From an uncultured Alistipes sp. (GTDB taxonomy: Bacteria > Bacteroidota > Bacteroidia > Bacteroidales > Rikenellaceae): 64,000 bases of DNA. Within the stretch, counting starts at the first letter, position 1. Every line of letters begins with the position of its first letter. The DNA lies in assembly GCA_900544265.1 (NCBI GenBank), contig UQUQ01000001.1:62001-126000 (forward strand), in the 5' to 3' direction. The notes under the pieces were generated by a model. It was not told the DNA's origin. It saw only the letters and a list, made by a program, of their open reading frames with translations, and made no database searches. The translations under genes were made by a program, and so were the position numbers. Positions 28,689 to 38,374 of this stretch are shown here, piece by piece.

Positions 28689-30719
28689 ATGTCTACGAAT
28701 ACGAAACTAACGCGCGTTGCCGACAACATCCGCATCCTGTCGGCCGCCATGGTCGAAAAGGCGAAGTCGGGTCATCCCGGCGGAGCGATGGGCGGCGCCG
28801 ATTTCGTCACGGTGCTCTACGCGGAGTTCCTGCGCTACGACCCCGACAACATGGCCTATCCCTACCGCGACCGCTTCTTCCTCGATCCGGGACACATGTC
28901 GCCGATGCTCTATTCGGTGCTGTCGCTGGCCGGATTCTATTCGACCGAGGACCTCAAGTCGCTGCGGCAGTGGGGGAGCGTGACGCCCGGCCACCCCGAG
29001 GTGGACGTGCTGCGCGGCGTGGAGAACACCTCCGGCCCGCTGGGGCAGGGACATGCCATGGCCCTCGGCGCAGCCATTGCCGAGCGCTTCCTGGCGGCGC
29101 GCTTCGGCGAGTGGATGGCGCACCGCACCTATGCCTACATCTCGGACGGTGCCGTCGAGGAGGAGATCTCGCAGGGCGTGGGCCGCATCGCCGGACACCT
29201 GGGGCTTTCCAACCTCGTGATGTACTACGATGCGAACAACATCCAGCTCTCGACGAAGGTCGACGAGGTCGATACGGAGAACGTGGCCATGAAGTACGAG
29301 GCGTGGGGCTGGAACGTGCTGAAGATCGACGGGCATAACATCAACGAGATCCGCGAGGCGCTCGTTGCCGCACAGTCCGAGATGGAGCGTCCGACGCTCA
29401 TCATCGGCCGCACGGTGATGGGCAAGGGGGCCGTGGGTCCCGACGGGGCGAGCTACGAGGACCGGGTCTCAACGCACGGACAGCCGTTGTCGTCGGCCGG
29501 AGCCGACTTTGCCGCGACGGTCCGCAACCTCGGGGGCGATCCCGACGATCCGTTTGCCGTCTTCGAGCAGAGCCGCGAGGTCTTCGCCGAGCGCCGCGAG
29601 GCGCTTCGTGCCTGGGCGGCCGAGCAGGCGCGCATCGAGAAGTCGTGGCGTCAGGAGCACAAGGAGCTCGCACACAAGCTCGACCGCTTCCTCTCGGGTG
29701 AGCTGCCCGAGATCGACTACAAGACGATCGAACTGAAGCCCGACGTTGCCACGCGCGCCGCCTCGTCCACGGTGCTGGGACTCTATGCCGAGAAGGTCGA
29801 GAACATGATCGTCGCCTCGGCCGACCTCTCCAATTCGGACAAGACCGACGGTTACCTCAAGAAGACCAGGGCCTTCACGCGGGGCGACTTTTCGGGCAAG
29901 TTCTTCCAGGCGGGCGTCTCGGAGCTGACGATGGCCTGCGTGATGAACGGCATGGCGCTGCACGGCGGCGTGATCCCGGCCTGCGGCACCTTCTTCGTCT
30001 TCTCGGACTACATGAAGCCCGCGGTGCGTCTCTCGGCGCTCATGCGGCTGCACGTGATCTACGTCTGGACGCACGACTCGTTCCGCGTGGGCGAGGACGG
30101 TCCGACGCACCAGCCCGTCGAGCAGGAGGCGCAGATTCGCCTGCTGGAGCACCTGCGCAACCACGAGGGCGAGCGGTCGATGCTTGTGCTGCGTCCGGCC
30201 GACGGCGACGAGACCGTCATGGCGTGGAAGCTGGCGCTGGAGGAGCACCGGCCCGTGGCACTCGTGCTTTCGCGCCAGAATATCAAGACCCTGCCGACGC
30301 TGGGCCGGAGCCGCCGCGAGGAGGCCGCCCAGGTGGCCAAGGGGGCCTATGTCGTGGTCGACGCCGCCAAACCGGCCGCCGTGCTCGTCGCTTCGGGTTC
30401 GGAGGTCTCGACGCTGGTCGAGGGGGCAACCCTGCTGGCCGAAGAGGGAATTCCGGTGCGCATCGTCAGTGCACCGAGCGAGGGCCTCTTCCGCGATCAG
30501 CCCAAGTCGTACCAGGAGAGCGTTCTGCCGGCGGGCCTGCCGCGTTACGGCCTGACGTCGGGACTGCCTGTGACCCTGCGGGGCCTGGTGGGTGAGAAGG
30601 GGATGATCCACGGACTGGACCACTTCGGCTATTCGGCCCCCTACAAGGTGCTCGACGAGAAGTTCGGCTACAACGGTGTGACCGTCGCCGCCGAAGTAAA
30701 ACAGTTGCTGGGCAAGTAA
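28689..30719 (+). CDS. tkt: transketolase
   Basis: A 676-residue thiamine-diphosphate enzyme of the non-oxidative pentose phosphate pathway. Features in order: SGHPGGAMGGAD near residue 25, NTSGPLGQGHAMALGAAIAE, the ThDP-binding segment (YISDGAVEEEISQGVGRIAG to YDANNIQLS), pyrimidine domain starting near SSTVLGLYAEKVENMIVASA, GVSELTMACVMNGMALHGG, TFFVFSDYMKPAVRLSALM, THDSFRVGEDGPTHQPVEQ and a C-terminal domain ending AAEVKQLLGK. Length is normal. The 90 bases after the stop hold a second, diverged copy of the C-terminal end. Confidence 0.98.
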   Translation: MSTNTKLTRVADNIRILSAAMVEKAKSGHPGGAMGGADFVTVLYAEFLRYDPDNMAYPYRDRFFLDPGHMSPMLYSVLSLAGFYSTEDLKSLRQWGSVTPGHPEVDVLRGVENTSGPLGQGHAMALGAAIAERFLAARFGEWMAHRTYAYISDGAVEEEISQGVGRIAGHLGLSNLVMYYDANNIQLSTKVDEVDTENVAMKYEAWGWNVLKIDGHNINEIREALVAAQSEMERPTLIIGRTVMGKGAVGPDGASYEDRVSTHGQPLSSAGADFAATVRNLGGDPDDPFAVFEQSREVFAERREALRAWAAEQARIEKSWRQEHKELAHKLDRFLSGELPEIDYKTIELKPDVATRAASSTVLGLYAEKVENMIVASADLSNSDKTDGYLKKTRAFTRGDFSGKFFQAGVSELTMACVMNGMALHGGVIPACGTFFVFSDYMKPAVRLSALMRLHVIYVWTHDSFRVGEDGPTHQPVEQEAQIRLLEHLRNHEGERSMLVLRPADGDETVMAWKLALEEHRPVALVLSRQNIKTLPTLGRSRREEAAQVAKGAYVVVDAAKPAAVLVASGSEVSTLVEGATLLAEEGIPVRIVSAPSEGLFRDQPKSYQESVLPAGLPRYGLTSGLPVTLRGLVGEKGMIHGLDHFGYSAPYKVLDEKFGYNGVTVAAEVKQLLGK

Positions 30720-30726
30720 TCGGCTG

Positions 30727-30810
30727 CGGGCGACCGTCAGCGACGTCACTCGTTTCGGCGGCAACGCCCTTTGGAAGGCCGCCGAAGTGAAGCAGCTCTT
30801 GGGCAAGTAG
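30727..30810 (+). pseudogene. remnant duplicate of the transketolase 3' end
   Basis: Read in the frame of the TAG at 30808-30810, this stretch gives RFGGNALWKAAEVKQLLGK and stop. The true tkt ends KFGYNGVTVAAEVKQLLGK and stop. The last ten residues are identical, but their codons differ at several synonymous sites (GTG AAG CAG CTC TTG against GTA AAA CAG TTG CTG). It has no start codon or upstream domain. It looks like the leftover tail of a second transketolase gene or of an old tandem duplication. Confidence 0.8.
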
Positions 30811-30836
30811 GCGGGCAGTCCCTGCCGAAATGAATT

Positions 30837-30878
30837 CCGGACGGAACGTACCATGCGGGTGCGGCCGTCCGGTTTTTT
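30837..30878 (+). terminator. terminator after tkt and its remnant copy
   Basis: CCGGACGG (30837-30844) pairs with CCGTCCGG (30865-30872), followed by six T residues. It lies beyond the duplicated tail, not directly behind the intact tkt stop. Confidence 0.8.
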
Positions 30879-30900
30879 GTGCCCGGTCGGCGCCGCCTCC

Positions 30901-30945
30901 GCCCTTTCCGCTCTTTCCGCTCTTTCCACCCTTTCCACCCTTGCC
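30901..30945. repeat. short 9-bp tandem repeat
   Basis: Five consecutive 9-base units (GCCCTTTCC, GCTCTTTCC, GCTCTTTCC, ACCCTTTCC, ACCCTTGCC) in a pyrimidine-rich tract. No gene context is visible. It could be a slippage-prone low-complexity tract. Confidence 0.7.
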
Positions 30946-31174
30946 GCTCACCGAAGCGGGTCTCTTTTTGGCCCCTTTTTGCCGCCGTGAAGCGCCTTTT
31001 CTCCGAAAAGGCCCTCCATGCGATTTACCATGAGTGTGCCTTGATGAGGGTCATTCTCTTGTGAATGAGATGGTTGTTGTGCAGCCTTGTCTACTTTCCG
31101 GTTTAATATCCCTTCGGTTTCCATATTTATGAAGTTAATTTGTAATACCGAAAACTCATTAACACCGAACCTTC
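30946..31174. other. leader region of the GH38-GH130 cluster
   Basis: No gene is seen. It contains an inverted repeat TCATTC-N6-GAATGA (31051-31068) about 107 bases before the GH38 start, a possible operator, and an AT-rich stretch near 31130-31150 with a TAATTTG element that resembles a -7 box one base short. No complete promoter was found. Confidence 0.35.
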
Positions 31175-33766
31175 ATGGATATGATTTCAGACCGTTCCTG
31201 CCGGAACAGAATTTCCGTCCGGGCGATCGCTGCCGCCTTGTTGCTCATGGCCGGTTTCTCCGCATACGCGTCGCAGCCGCAGGCGTGGTTTGTCGACGGA
31301 TACCACGGCGGCGTCTACGGCCACTACCCCGTCGAGTGGAAGACCCGTTTTATCGTCGACCAGCTGGAGGCTCATCCCGAATGGCGCATCGGTCTGGAGA
31401 TCGAGCCCGAGACATGGGACACCGTGCAGGTGCGCACGCCGGCCGATTATGCGCGTTTCAGGCGCCTGGCGACCGGTGACCGGGTCGAGTTCACCAATCC
31501 GACCTACGCCCAGCCTTATTGTTACAATATATCGGGTGAGAGTATCATCCGGCAGTTCGCCTATGGCATGCGCAAGCTCCGCAGCCACTTTCCCGGCATC
31601 GAGTTTGTGACCTATGCCGTTGAGGAGCCCTGCTTTACAAGCTGCCTGCCGCAGCTGCTCCGCTCGTTCGGTTTCCGCTATGCCTCGCTCAAGTGCCCCA
31701 ACACCTGCTGGGGCGGCTACATGGCCCCCTTCGGCGGGGAGACGGTCGACTGGACGGGTCCCGACGGCACGTCGATCCGCACCGTGCCGCGCTACGCCTC
31801 GGAGCGGCTGGAGGAGCACTCCGTCTGGCAGACCACGGCCTGGGGCAACGGAATGGAGTATCTGGAGGATTGCCGTCGGCAGGGCATCGCCCATCCCGTC
31901 GGGATGTGCTACCAGGACGCCGGCTGGAAATTCGGACCCTGGATCGGCAGCGGCGACAGCATCCGCAACGGCTCGCGCTACGTCACCTGGCGCGAATACT
32001 TCGAGCAGGTGGCCGACCCCGCCTCTGCCACCCCCTACCGCATGTCGCAGGAGGATGTACGCGTGAGCCTCGTCTGGGGCAGTCAGGTGCTGCAGCGCAT
32101 CGCCCGGCAGGTGCGGCATGCCGAAAATGCCCTCGTGCAGGCCGAGAAGGCCTCCGTGCTGGGCGTGCTGCTCGGTGACGGGCGCTACGATGTGGCCGCG
32201 CTCGACGAGGCGTGGCGCACGCTGATGCTGGCGCAGCACCACGATTCGTGGATCGTTCCCTACAACGGGCTGCATGGCCGCGGCACGTGGGCCGACCATA
32301 TCGCCCGCTGGACCGCCGCGACCGATTCGATCTGCGGCGGCGTCACGGCCGCCGCACTGCGCAGCCTCGGTCCCGATGCCGTGATGCAGGGGCCGCTTCG
32401 CGTGCGGGCGGTCAATACGCTGGGCACGGCGCGGCGCGAGGTGCTTGCGGTTGTCGTGCCCCGGTCGTTCGGCCCGACGGCGCCCCGGATTACGGATGCC
32501 GCCGGACGACGCATCGACGCCGCGCGCTACGAACGCACGGAGCAGGGGTATGCCCTCACCTTCGAGGCCGGGGTCCCGGCCTTCGGGTATGCCGATTTCC
32601 GGCTGGAACCCGGATGCGGCACGGCGATGCCCGAACCCGCGGTGCATTCCGCTGCTGCGGGATCGGAAAAATACCTGCTTGAAAACGACATGTACCGCAT
32701 CGTGCTCGACCTTTCGCGCGGCGGCGTGATCGAAAGCCTGGTCGCCAAACGGTGCGGCGGCCGGGAGGTGGTCGATCCGCAGAGCGACTTTTCGATGGGC
32801 GAGCTGTGCGGCTGCTTCCCGGACGAGGGCGGCTTCCGCTCCTCGACCGAAACCCCTGCGACGCTGACCGTCCTGCAGGATGATGCGCTGGAACGGAGCG
32901 TGCGCATCGAGGGACGGATCGCGTCGCACCCCTTCGTGCAGACGCTCACGCTGCGCCGCGGCGAGCGCCGCATCGACTTCGATCTGCGGATCGACTGGCA
33001 GCATCCGACCGCGATCGGCTCCTATAAGCAAAACGACGCCTATGCCAGCAACCGCCGGGCCTTCTACGACGAGCGGGGCAAACTGCGCGTCTGCTTCCCC
33101 GTGGCCTCCGGCGAGGCCCGCATCAGCAAGGACGCCCCCTTCGATGTCTGCGAGAGCACGCTCCGCGACACCTACTTCTCGACCTGGGACTCGATCAAGC
33201 ACAACGTCCTGCTGCACTGGGTCGACCTGGCCGGAGAGAAGGGCCGCTGCGGCCTGGCTCTCCTCTCGGACCATACGACCTCCTACGCTTACGGACCCGG
33301 CAACCCGCTGTCGCTGACGGTGCAGTTCGCCGGCAACGGCCTCTGGGGACGCGACTACGCGCTCGACGGACAGACGCACCTGCGCTACGCCCTGGTGCCG
33401 CACCGCGGCCGCTGGGACGAGGCGGGCGTCGACCGTGAAAGCCAGCGCTGGAACGAACCGCTGCTCTGCGGCCTGCTTGCCGACGGACGCCCGCAACGGG
33501 TCTCGCTGCTCGATCTCGGCAGCAGCGGCTACGAACTCTCGGCCGTCTGCATGGAGGGCGGCGACATCCTCCTGCGCCTCTACAACGCTTCGGGATCGGA
33601 GCGCCCCTGCCGGCTCCGCTTCGGCGTGCCCCTCGCACGCATCGAGGAGGTCTCGCTCGACGGACAGACGCTTGCCCCGGTGCCGTGCCGAGTCCGTGGC
33701 GGACAAACGCAATTCGAGGTCGCCATGCCGCGCTTCGGCATCCGGACCTTCCGACTGACAAAATAA
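31175..33766 (+). CDS. GH38-like alpha-mannosidase, secreted
   Basis: An 863-residue protein with a signal peptide (AIAAALLLMAGFSAYAS). Its N-terminal half resembles the GH38 alpha-mannosidase catalytic domain: DGYHGGVYGHYP at residue about 41, EPCFTSCLPQLLRSFGF where GH38 carries its nucleophile strand, and AQHHDSWIVPYNGLHG, the conserved zinc-histidine segment. The second half is the beta-sandwich region with QTLTLRRGERRIDFDLRIDW and YALVPHRGRWDEAG. The classical HxD zinc pair and the nucleophile aspartate are not in their usual form. It is the first of five plus-strand genes (GH38, GH92, GH92, GH130, SGNH) separated by small gaps, most likely a mannoside-trimming operon. Confidence 0.85.
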   Translation: MDMISDRSCRNRISVRAIAAALLLMAGFSAYASQPQAWFVDGYHGGVYGHYPVEWKTRFIVDQLEAHPEWRIGLEIEPETWDTVQVRTPADYARFRRLATGDRVEFTNPTYAQPYCYNISGESIIRQFAYGMRKLRSHFPGIEFVTYAVEEPCFTSCLPQLLRSFGFRYASLKCPNTCWGGYMAPFGGETVDWTGPDGTSIRTVPRYASERLEEHSVWQTTAWGNGMEYLEDCRRQGIAHPVGMCYQDAGWKFGPWIGSGDSIRNGSRYVTWREYFEQVADPASATPYRMSQEDVRVSLVWGSQVLQRIARQVRHAENALVQAEKASVLGVLLGDGRYDVAALDEAWRTLMLAQHHDSWIVPYNGLHGRGTWADHIARWTAATDSICGGVTAAALRSLGPDAVMQGPLRVRAVNTLGTARREVLAVVVPRSFGPTAPRITDAAGRRIDAARYERTEQGYALTFEAGVPAFGYADFRLEPGCGTAMPEPAVHSAAAGSEKYLLENDMYRIVLDLSRGGVIESLVAKRCGGREVVDPQSDFSMGELCGCFPDEGGFRSSTETPATLTVLQDDALERSVRIEGRIASHPFVQTLTLRRGERRIDFDLRIDWQHPTAIGSYKQNDAYASNRRAFYDERGKLRVCFPVASGEARISKDAPFDVCESTLRDTYFSTWDSIKHNVLLHWVDLAGEKGRCGLALLSDHTTSYAYGPGNPLSLTVQFAGNGLWGRDYALDGQTHLRYALVPHRGRWDEAGVDRESQRWNEPLLCGLLADGRPQRVSLLDLGSSGYELSAVCMEGGDILLRLYNASGSERPCRLRFGVPLARIEEVSLDGQTLAPVPCRVRGGQTQFEVAMPRFGIRTFRLTK

Positions 33767-33776
33767 TCTCCGCAAC

Positions 33777-36146
33777 ATGTATACCTTACGCAGTATCCTT
33801 CCCTTTGCCGCATCCCTGCTGTCGGCCCTTGCCGTCTGCTGCACGTCCGCACCGCAGCCCGGGACCTTCTCTCCGGCCGACTATGTGAATCCTTTTATCG
33901 GCGCCAGCACGAGCACCACGGCTGCGGGCGTCTACCACGGGCTGGGCAAGACCTTCCCCGGGGCGACGACCCCCTACGGCATGGTGCAGGTCAGCCCCAA
34001 CACCATCACCGGCGGTGACAACAGCCCCGGCTACAGCTACGAGCACACCACGATCGAGGGCTTTGCCTTCACACAGATGAGCGGCGTGGGGTGGTTCGGC
34101 GATCTGGGCAACCTGCTCGTCATGCCGACGACCGGTCCGCTGTGCAAGATCGCGGGCCGCGAGGACGGCTCGATCGCGGGCTACCGCTCGCACTACGACA
34201 AGCAGAGCGAACACGCCGAGGCGGGCTACTACCGCGTCCTTCTGACCGATTACGACATCCTGGCCGAGTGCTCGGCCACGCCGCATGCCGGCATCCTGCG
34301 CTTCACCTTCCCCGAGAGCGACACTTCGCGCATCCAGATTGACCTGGCGCGCCGCGTCGGCGGTACGGCCGAGCGGCAGTATGTCCGTGTCGAGGATGAC
34401 CATACGCTCTCCGGTTGGATCCACTGCACGCCCGCCACGGGCGGCTGGGGCAACGGCGAGGGGCAGGTGGACTATACGCTCTACTTTTATGCCCGCCTGA
34501 GCGAGCCGATCACCCGCTACGGCTTCTGGAGTGCCGATATTCCCGATTCGTGGAGCCGCAAGCGCGATGACGTGGTGAGTGCGGCCTATCAGCAGCGGGT
34601 CGCCGAGGCGCCCGTCGTGACGGACGTCGGCGAGATCGAGGGCAAGCACCTCGGCTTCTTTACCGAATTTGCTACCGAAGCGGGTCATGAGGTCGAGCTG
34701 CGCGTCGGCATCTCGTTCGTCGACGCCGAGGGGGCCCGCCGCAACTTCGGGGCGGAGATCGCCGACCGCTCCTTCGACGAGGTGCGCACCGCGGCCCGTG
34801 CGCAGTGGAACGACGAGCTGGGCCGCATCCGCATCGAGGGGGGCAGCGACGACGAGAAGACCGTCTTCTATACGGCGCTCTACCACACGATGATCGACCC
34901 CCGCACGCTGACCGACGTCGACGGACGCTATCCCGGGGCCGACGGGCAGATACACTCGACCGAAGGGCGTTTCACCAAGCGCACGATCTTCAGCGGCTGG
35001 GACGTATTCCGCAGCCAGATGCCCCTGCAGACGATCATCAACCCGCAGCTGGTCGACGACCTGCTCAACTCGCTGGTGACGATGGCCGCGGAGAGCGGCC
35101 GCGAATACTTCGAGCGCTGGGAGATCATGAACGCCTATTCGGGTTGCATGCTGGGCAACCCGGCGCTGTCGGTGCTGGCGGACGCCTACGCCAAGGGCAT
35201 CCGGGGCTACGATGCGGAGCTGGCCTACCGCTATGCGGTCAACACTTCGCGCCGCTTCGGCAACGACCCGCTCGGATATACCCCCTCGGCGCTCTGCATC
35301 TCGCACACGCTCGAATACGCCTATACGGACTGGTGCCTCTCGCGCCTGGCCTCGATGCTCGGCAAGGAGGCCGATGCCGCCGACTTCGCCCGCAAGGGGC
35401 AGGCCTACCGCAACATCTTCGATACGGAGAAGGGGTGGTTCCGGCCCCGGCGTGCCGACGGCAGCTGGGCGCCGTGGCCCGAGCGTGCCCGCACGACGGA
35501 GTGGTACGGCTGCATCGAGTCGAACCCCTATCAGCAGGGGTGGTTCGTGCCGCACGACGTCGAGGGGATGGTCTCGCTGATGGGCGGCCGCGACGCCGTG
35601 CTGAAGGACCTTGCGGCCTTCTTCGGGCAGACGCCCGACGACATGCTCTGGAACGACTACTACAACCACGCCAACGAGCCGGTCCATCTCGTGCCCTTCC
35701 TCTTCAACCGCCTCGGCGAGCCGTGGATGACGCAGCGCTGGACGCGCCGCATCTGCGAGCGGGCCTACGGCAACCGCGTCGAGGGCATCGTCGGCAACGA
35801 GGATGCCGGGCAGATGTCGGCCTGGTACGTGCTGGCCGCGGCGGGCCTCCATCCCGCCTGCCCGGGCGACACGCGCATGGAGATCACCAGTCCGGTTTTC
35901 GACCGCATCGAATTCCGGCTCGATCCCCGCTATGCCGCGGGCCGGAGCTTCACCGTCGTGGCGCACGACAACGCCCCGGGCAACGTCTACATCCGCCGCG
36001 CACTGCTCAACGGCCGCGAGTACGACGCTTCGCATCTGGACTTCGCACAGATCGCCGCCGGCGGGACGCTCGAGCTCTTCCTTGCCCCCGAGCCGAATCC
36101 CGACTGGGGCCTTACGGGGACAATGGCCCCGGCGCCGCTGCAGTGA
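33777..36146 (+). CDS. GH92 alpha-mannosidase (first copy), probable lipoprotein
   Basis: A 789-residue calcium-dependent exo-alpha-mannosidase. The N-terminal signal ends near LAVCCTS, which suggests lipidation. The first domain opens with DYVNPFIGA and PGATTPYGMVQVSP. The catalytic (alpha/alpha)6 domain has FSGWDVFRSQMPLQTI, ERWEIMNAYSGCMLGNP, YNHANEPVHLVPFLFN (catalytic acid glutamate region) and GNEDAGQMSAWYVLAAAGLH (base aspartate region), then a C-terminal beta-domain. It begins 10 bases after the GH38 stop. Compared with the second copy it has different residues around the substrate-contact loop (CMLGNP against VMQGDP), so the two probably cut different mannose linkages. Confidence 0.96.
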   Translation: MYTLRSILPFAASLLSALAVCCTSAPQPGTFSPADYVNPFIGASTSTTAAGVYHGLGKTFPGATTPYGMVQVSPNTITGGDNSPGYSYEHTTIEGFAFTQMSGVGWFGDLGNLLVMPTTGPLCKIAGREDGSIAGYRSHYDKQSEHAEAGYYRVLLTDYDILAECSATPHAGILRFTFPESDTSRIQIDLARRVGGTAERQYVRVEDDHTLSGWIHCTPATGGWGNGEGQVDYTLYFYARLSEPITRYGFWSADIPDSWSRKRDDVVSAAYQQRVAEAPVVTDVGEIEGKHLGFFTEFATEAGHEVELRVGISFVDAEGARRNFGAEIADRSFDEVRTAARAQWNDELGRIRIEGGSDDEKTVFYTALYHTMIDPRTLTDVDGRYPGADGQIHSTEGRFTKRTIFSGWDVFRSQMPLQTIINPQLVDDLLNSLVTMAAESGREYFERWEIMNAYSGCMLGNPALSVLADAYAKGIRGYDAELAYRYAVNTSRRFGNDPLGYTPSALCISHTLEYAYTDWCLSRLASMLGKEADAADFARKGQAYRNIFDTEKGWFRPRRADGSWAPWPERARTTEWYGCIESNPYQQGWFVPHDVEGMVSLMGGRDAVLKDLAAFFGQTPDDMLWNDYYNHANEPVHLVPFLFNRLGEPWMTQRWTRRICERAYGNRVEGIVGNEDAGQMSAWYVLAAAGLHPACPGDTRMEITSPVFDRIEFRLDPRYAAGRSFTVVAHDNAPGNVYIRRALLNGREYDASHLDFAQIAAGGTLELFLAPEPNPDWGLTGTMAPAPLQ

Positions 36147-36207
36147 TCGCGTGCGGGCTGCCCGATTGAGACAACTCCCTGAAATCTCCCAATATAACCG
36201 CTTCATC

Positions 36208-38367
36208 ATGAAGACCCTTTTTACAAAGGCCGGCCGATGCCTGCTCCCGCTTGCGGGGCTTCTGCTGGCCGCATCGGCCGCGGCCCGGACGACGGACTAC
36301 GCCCGGCTGGTCGACACGCGCATCGGCACCCGGGGCGTCGGCCTCGCCTCGGGGTATCTCTACCCGGGCGCCACCTCGCCCTTCGGGATGGTGCAGTTCA
36401 CACCCTCCTACTTCTCGCCGCGCAGCGGCTTTGTCATCAATCAGTTGAGTGGCGCCGGGTGCCGCCACATGGGCAACTTCCCGACGCTCCCGCTGCGGGG
36501 CGAGCTGGCGGTCTCGCCCGGCCGCATGTTCGACTGCCGCGTCGACGTCGCCCCCGGCCGGGGACATGCCGGCTGGTACGAGACCCACGTGCAGGACTCC
36601 GTCCGCGCGCAGCTCACCGTGACGTGCCGCACGGGCATGGCCCGTTACGACTTTCCGGTGTCGGATTCGCTCGGCACGGTCATTATCGGCACGGGGGTCG
36701 CCGCCACGGCGATCACGCAGGCGGCCGTCAGCGTCACCGGGCCCCGCAGCTGCGAGGGCTATGCCGAGGGTGGCGAGTTCTGCGGCATCCGCACCCCCTA
36801 CAAGGTCTATTTCGTCGCCGAGTTCGACACGGACGCCCTCCGCTCGGGCATCTGGGAGCGCGAGCGCCTCACGCCCGGGGGCCGTTTCGCCGAGGGCGGC
36901 GAGTCGGGCGTCTACTTCGTCTTCGACCTGCGGCACGGCCGCACCGTGCACTACCGGATCGGCATCTCGTATGTCTCGGTGGAGAACGCCCGTGCGAACC
37001 TGCGCGCCGAGAACCCCGGCTGGGACTTCGACGCCGTGCGCCGCGCCGCCGAGGCACGGTGGAACGACGTGCTGGGCCGCATCGAGGTCGAAGGCTCCGA
37101 TCCGGACCGCACGGTGCAGTTCTACACGCACCTCTACCGGGCACTGATCCATCCGAACGTCTGCAGCGACGTCAACGGCGAGTACATGGGGGCCGACTTC
37201 CGCATCCACCGCAGCCGCTCGACGCAGTATACGTCGTTCAGCAACTGGGATACCTACCGCACGCAGATCCAACTGCTGTCGATGCTGGCGCCCGACGTCG
37301 CCTCGGAGGTTGTGCTCTCGCACCTCGACTTCGCCGAACAGTCGGGCGGCGCCTTCCCGCGCTGGGTGATGGCCAACATCGAGACGGGCGTCATGCAGGG
37401 CGACCCGACGTCGGCGCTCGTTGCCAACGCCTGGGCTTTCGGCGCCCGCGACTACGACCCCTATCCGCTCTTCTGCGTGATGCGCCGCACGGCCGAGGTG
37501 CCCGGTGCCCGCTCGCAGCAGGTCGAGGCGCGGCCGGGCCTCGGGCAGTACCTCGAAAAGGGCTACTGGGACGCTTCGCAGATGCTCGAATATACCTCGG
37601 CCGATTTCGCCATCGGGCAGTTCGCCCTGCATGCCGTGGGCGACGAGTTCGCCAGCTGGCGCTACTTCGACGTGGCGCGGCGCTGGCGCAACCTCTACGA
37701 CGCCGAAAGCGGCTGGCTCCGCTCGCGCCGTGCCGACGGCAGCTGGAAACCCCTCACAGAGGACTGGCGCGAGGCGACCTACAAGGACTACTTCTGGATG
37801 GTGCCCTACGACCTCGGGGGGCTCATCGAACTGATCGGCGGACGGACGGAGGCCGAGCGGCGGCTGGACGAATACTTCGTGCGGCTCGATGCCGGTTACA
37901 ACGACGAGTGGTTCGCCTCGGGCAACGAGCCGAGTTTCCACATCCCGTGGGTCTACAACTGGGTCGGACGCCCCGACAAGACCTCGGAGGTGATCCGCCG
38001 CACGCTCCGCGAGCAGTACTCCTCCGCCGCGGACGGCCTGCCGGGCAACGACGACCTGGGGACGATGGGCGCGTGGTACGTCTTCGCCTGCACGGGGCTC
38101 TATCCGATGATCCCGGGCGTTGGGGGCTTCACGCTCAGCACGCCGCTCTTCGAGCGGATCACGATCCACCTGCGGCGCGGCGACGTGACGATCCTCGGCG
38201 GATCGGAGAAGCACGCCTACACCCGCTCGCTGCGCATCGACGGCCGGCCGTGCGACCGCGCATGGGTCGACTGGGAGACCCTCGCGCAGGGCGCGGTGCT
38301 CGAATACGAAACCGCGGCGCGTCCCGGCCGCTGGGCGACCCGGGAGCTGCCGCCCTCCTATGATTGA
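36208..38367 (+). CDS. GH92 alpha-mannosidase (second copy), secreted
   Basis: A 719-residue GH92 enzyme. The ATG at 36208 gives the signal peptide MKTLFTKAGRCLLPLAGLLL ending near AASAAA; a longer in-frame reading from 35803 overlaps the first GH92 gene and is rejected. Key segments are LVDTRIGTRG, GATSPFGMVQFTPSYFSPRS, SNWDTYRTQIQLLSMLAPD, RWVMANIETGVMQGDP, FASGNEPSFHIPWVYNW and GNDDLGTMGAWYVFACTGLY. It lies 61 bases after the first GH92 gene. The linkage preference cannot be read from the sequence; alpha-1,2, 1,3 or 1,6 are all found in the family. Confidence 0.95.
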   Translation: MKTLFTKAGRCLLPLAGLLLAASAAARTTDYARLVDTRIGTRGVGLASGYLYPGATSPFGMVQFTPSYFSPRSGFVINQLSGAGCRHMGNFPTLPLRGELAVSPGRMFDCRVDVAPGRGHAGWYETHVQDSVRAQLTVTCRTGMARYDFPVSDSLGTVIIGTGVAATAITQAAVSVTGPRSCEGYAEGGEFCGIRTPYKVYFVAEFDTDALRSGIWERERLTPGGRFAEGGESGVYFVFDLRHGRTVHYRIGISYVSVENARANLRAENPGWDFDAVRRAAEARWNDVLGRIEVEGSDPDRTVQFYTHLYRALIHPNVCSDVNGEYMGADFRIHRSRSTQYTSFSNWDTYRTQIQLLSMLAPDVASEVVLSHLDFAEQSGGAFPRWVMANIETGVMQGDPTSALVANAWAFGARDYDPYPLFCVMRRTAEVPGARSQQVEARPGLGQYLEKGYWDASQMLEYTSADFAIGQFALHAVGDEFASWRYFDVARRWRNLYDAESGWLRSRRADGSWKPLTEDWREATYKDYFWMVPYDLGGLIELIGGRTEAERRLDEYFVRLDAGYNDEWFASGNEPSFHIPWVYNWVGRPDKTSEVIRRTLREQYSSAADGLPGNDDLGTMGAWYVFACTGLYPMIPGVGGFTLSTPLFERITIHLRRGDVTILGGSEKHAYTRSLRIDGRPCDRAWVDWETLAQGAVLEYETAARPGRWATRELPPSYD

Positions 38368-38374
38368 TACGGCC

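Noticed and set aside
35803..38367. 854-residue version of the second GH92 gene
   Set aside because: Its first 135 residues overlap the end of the first GH92 gene in another frame. The ATG at 36208 gives a clean signal peptide.
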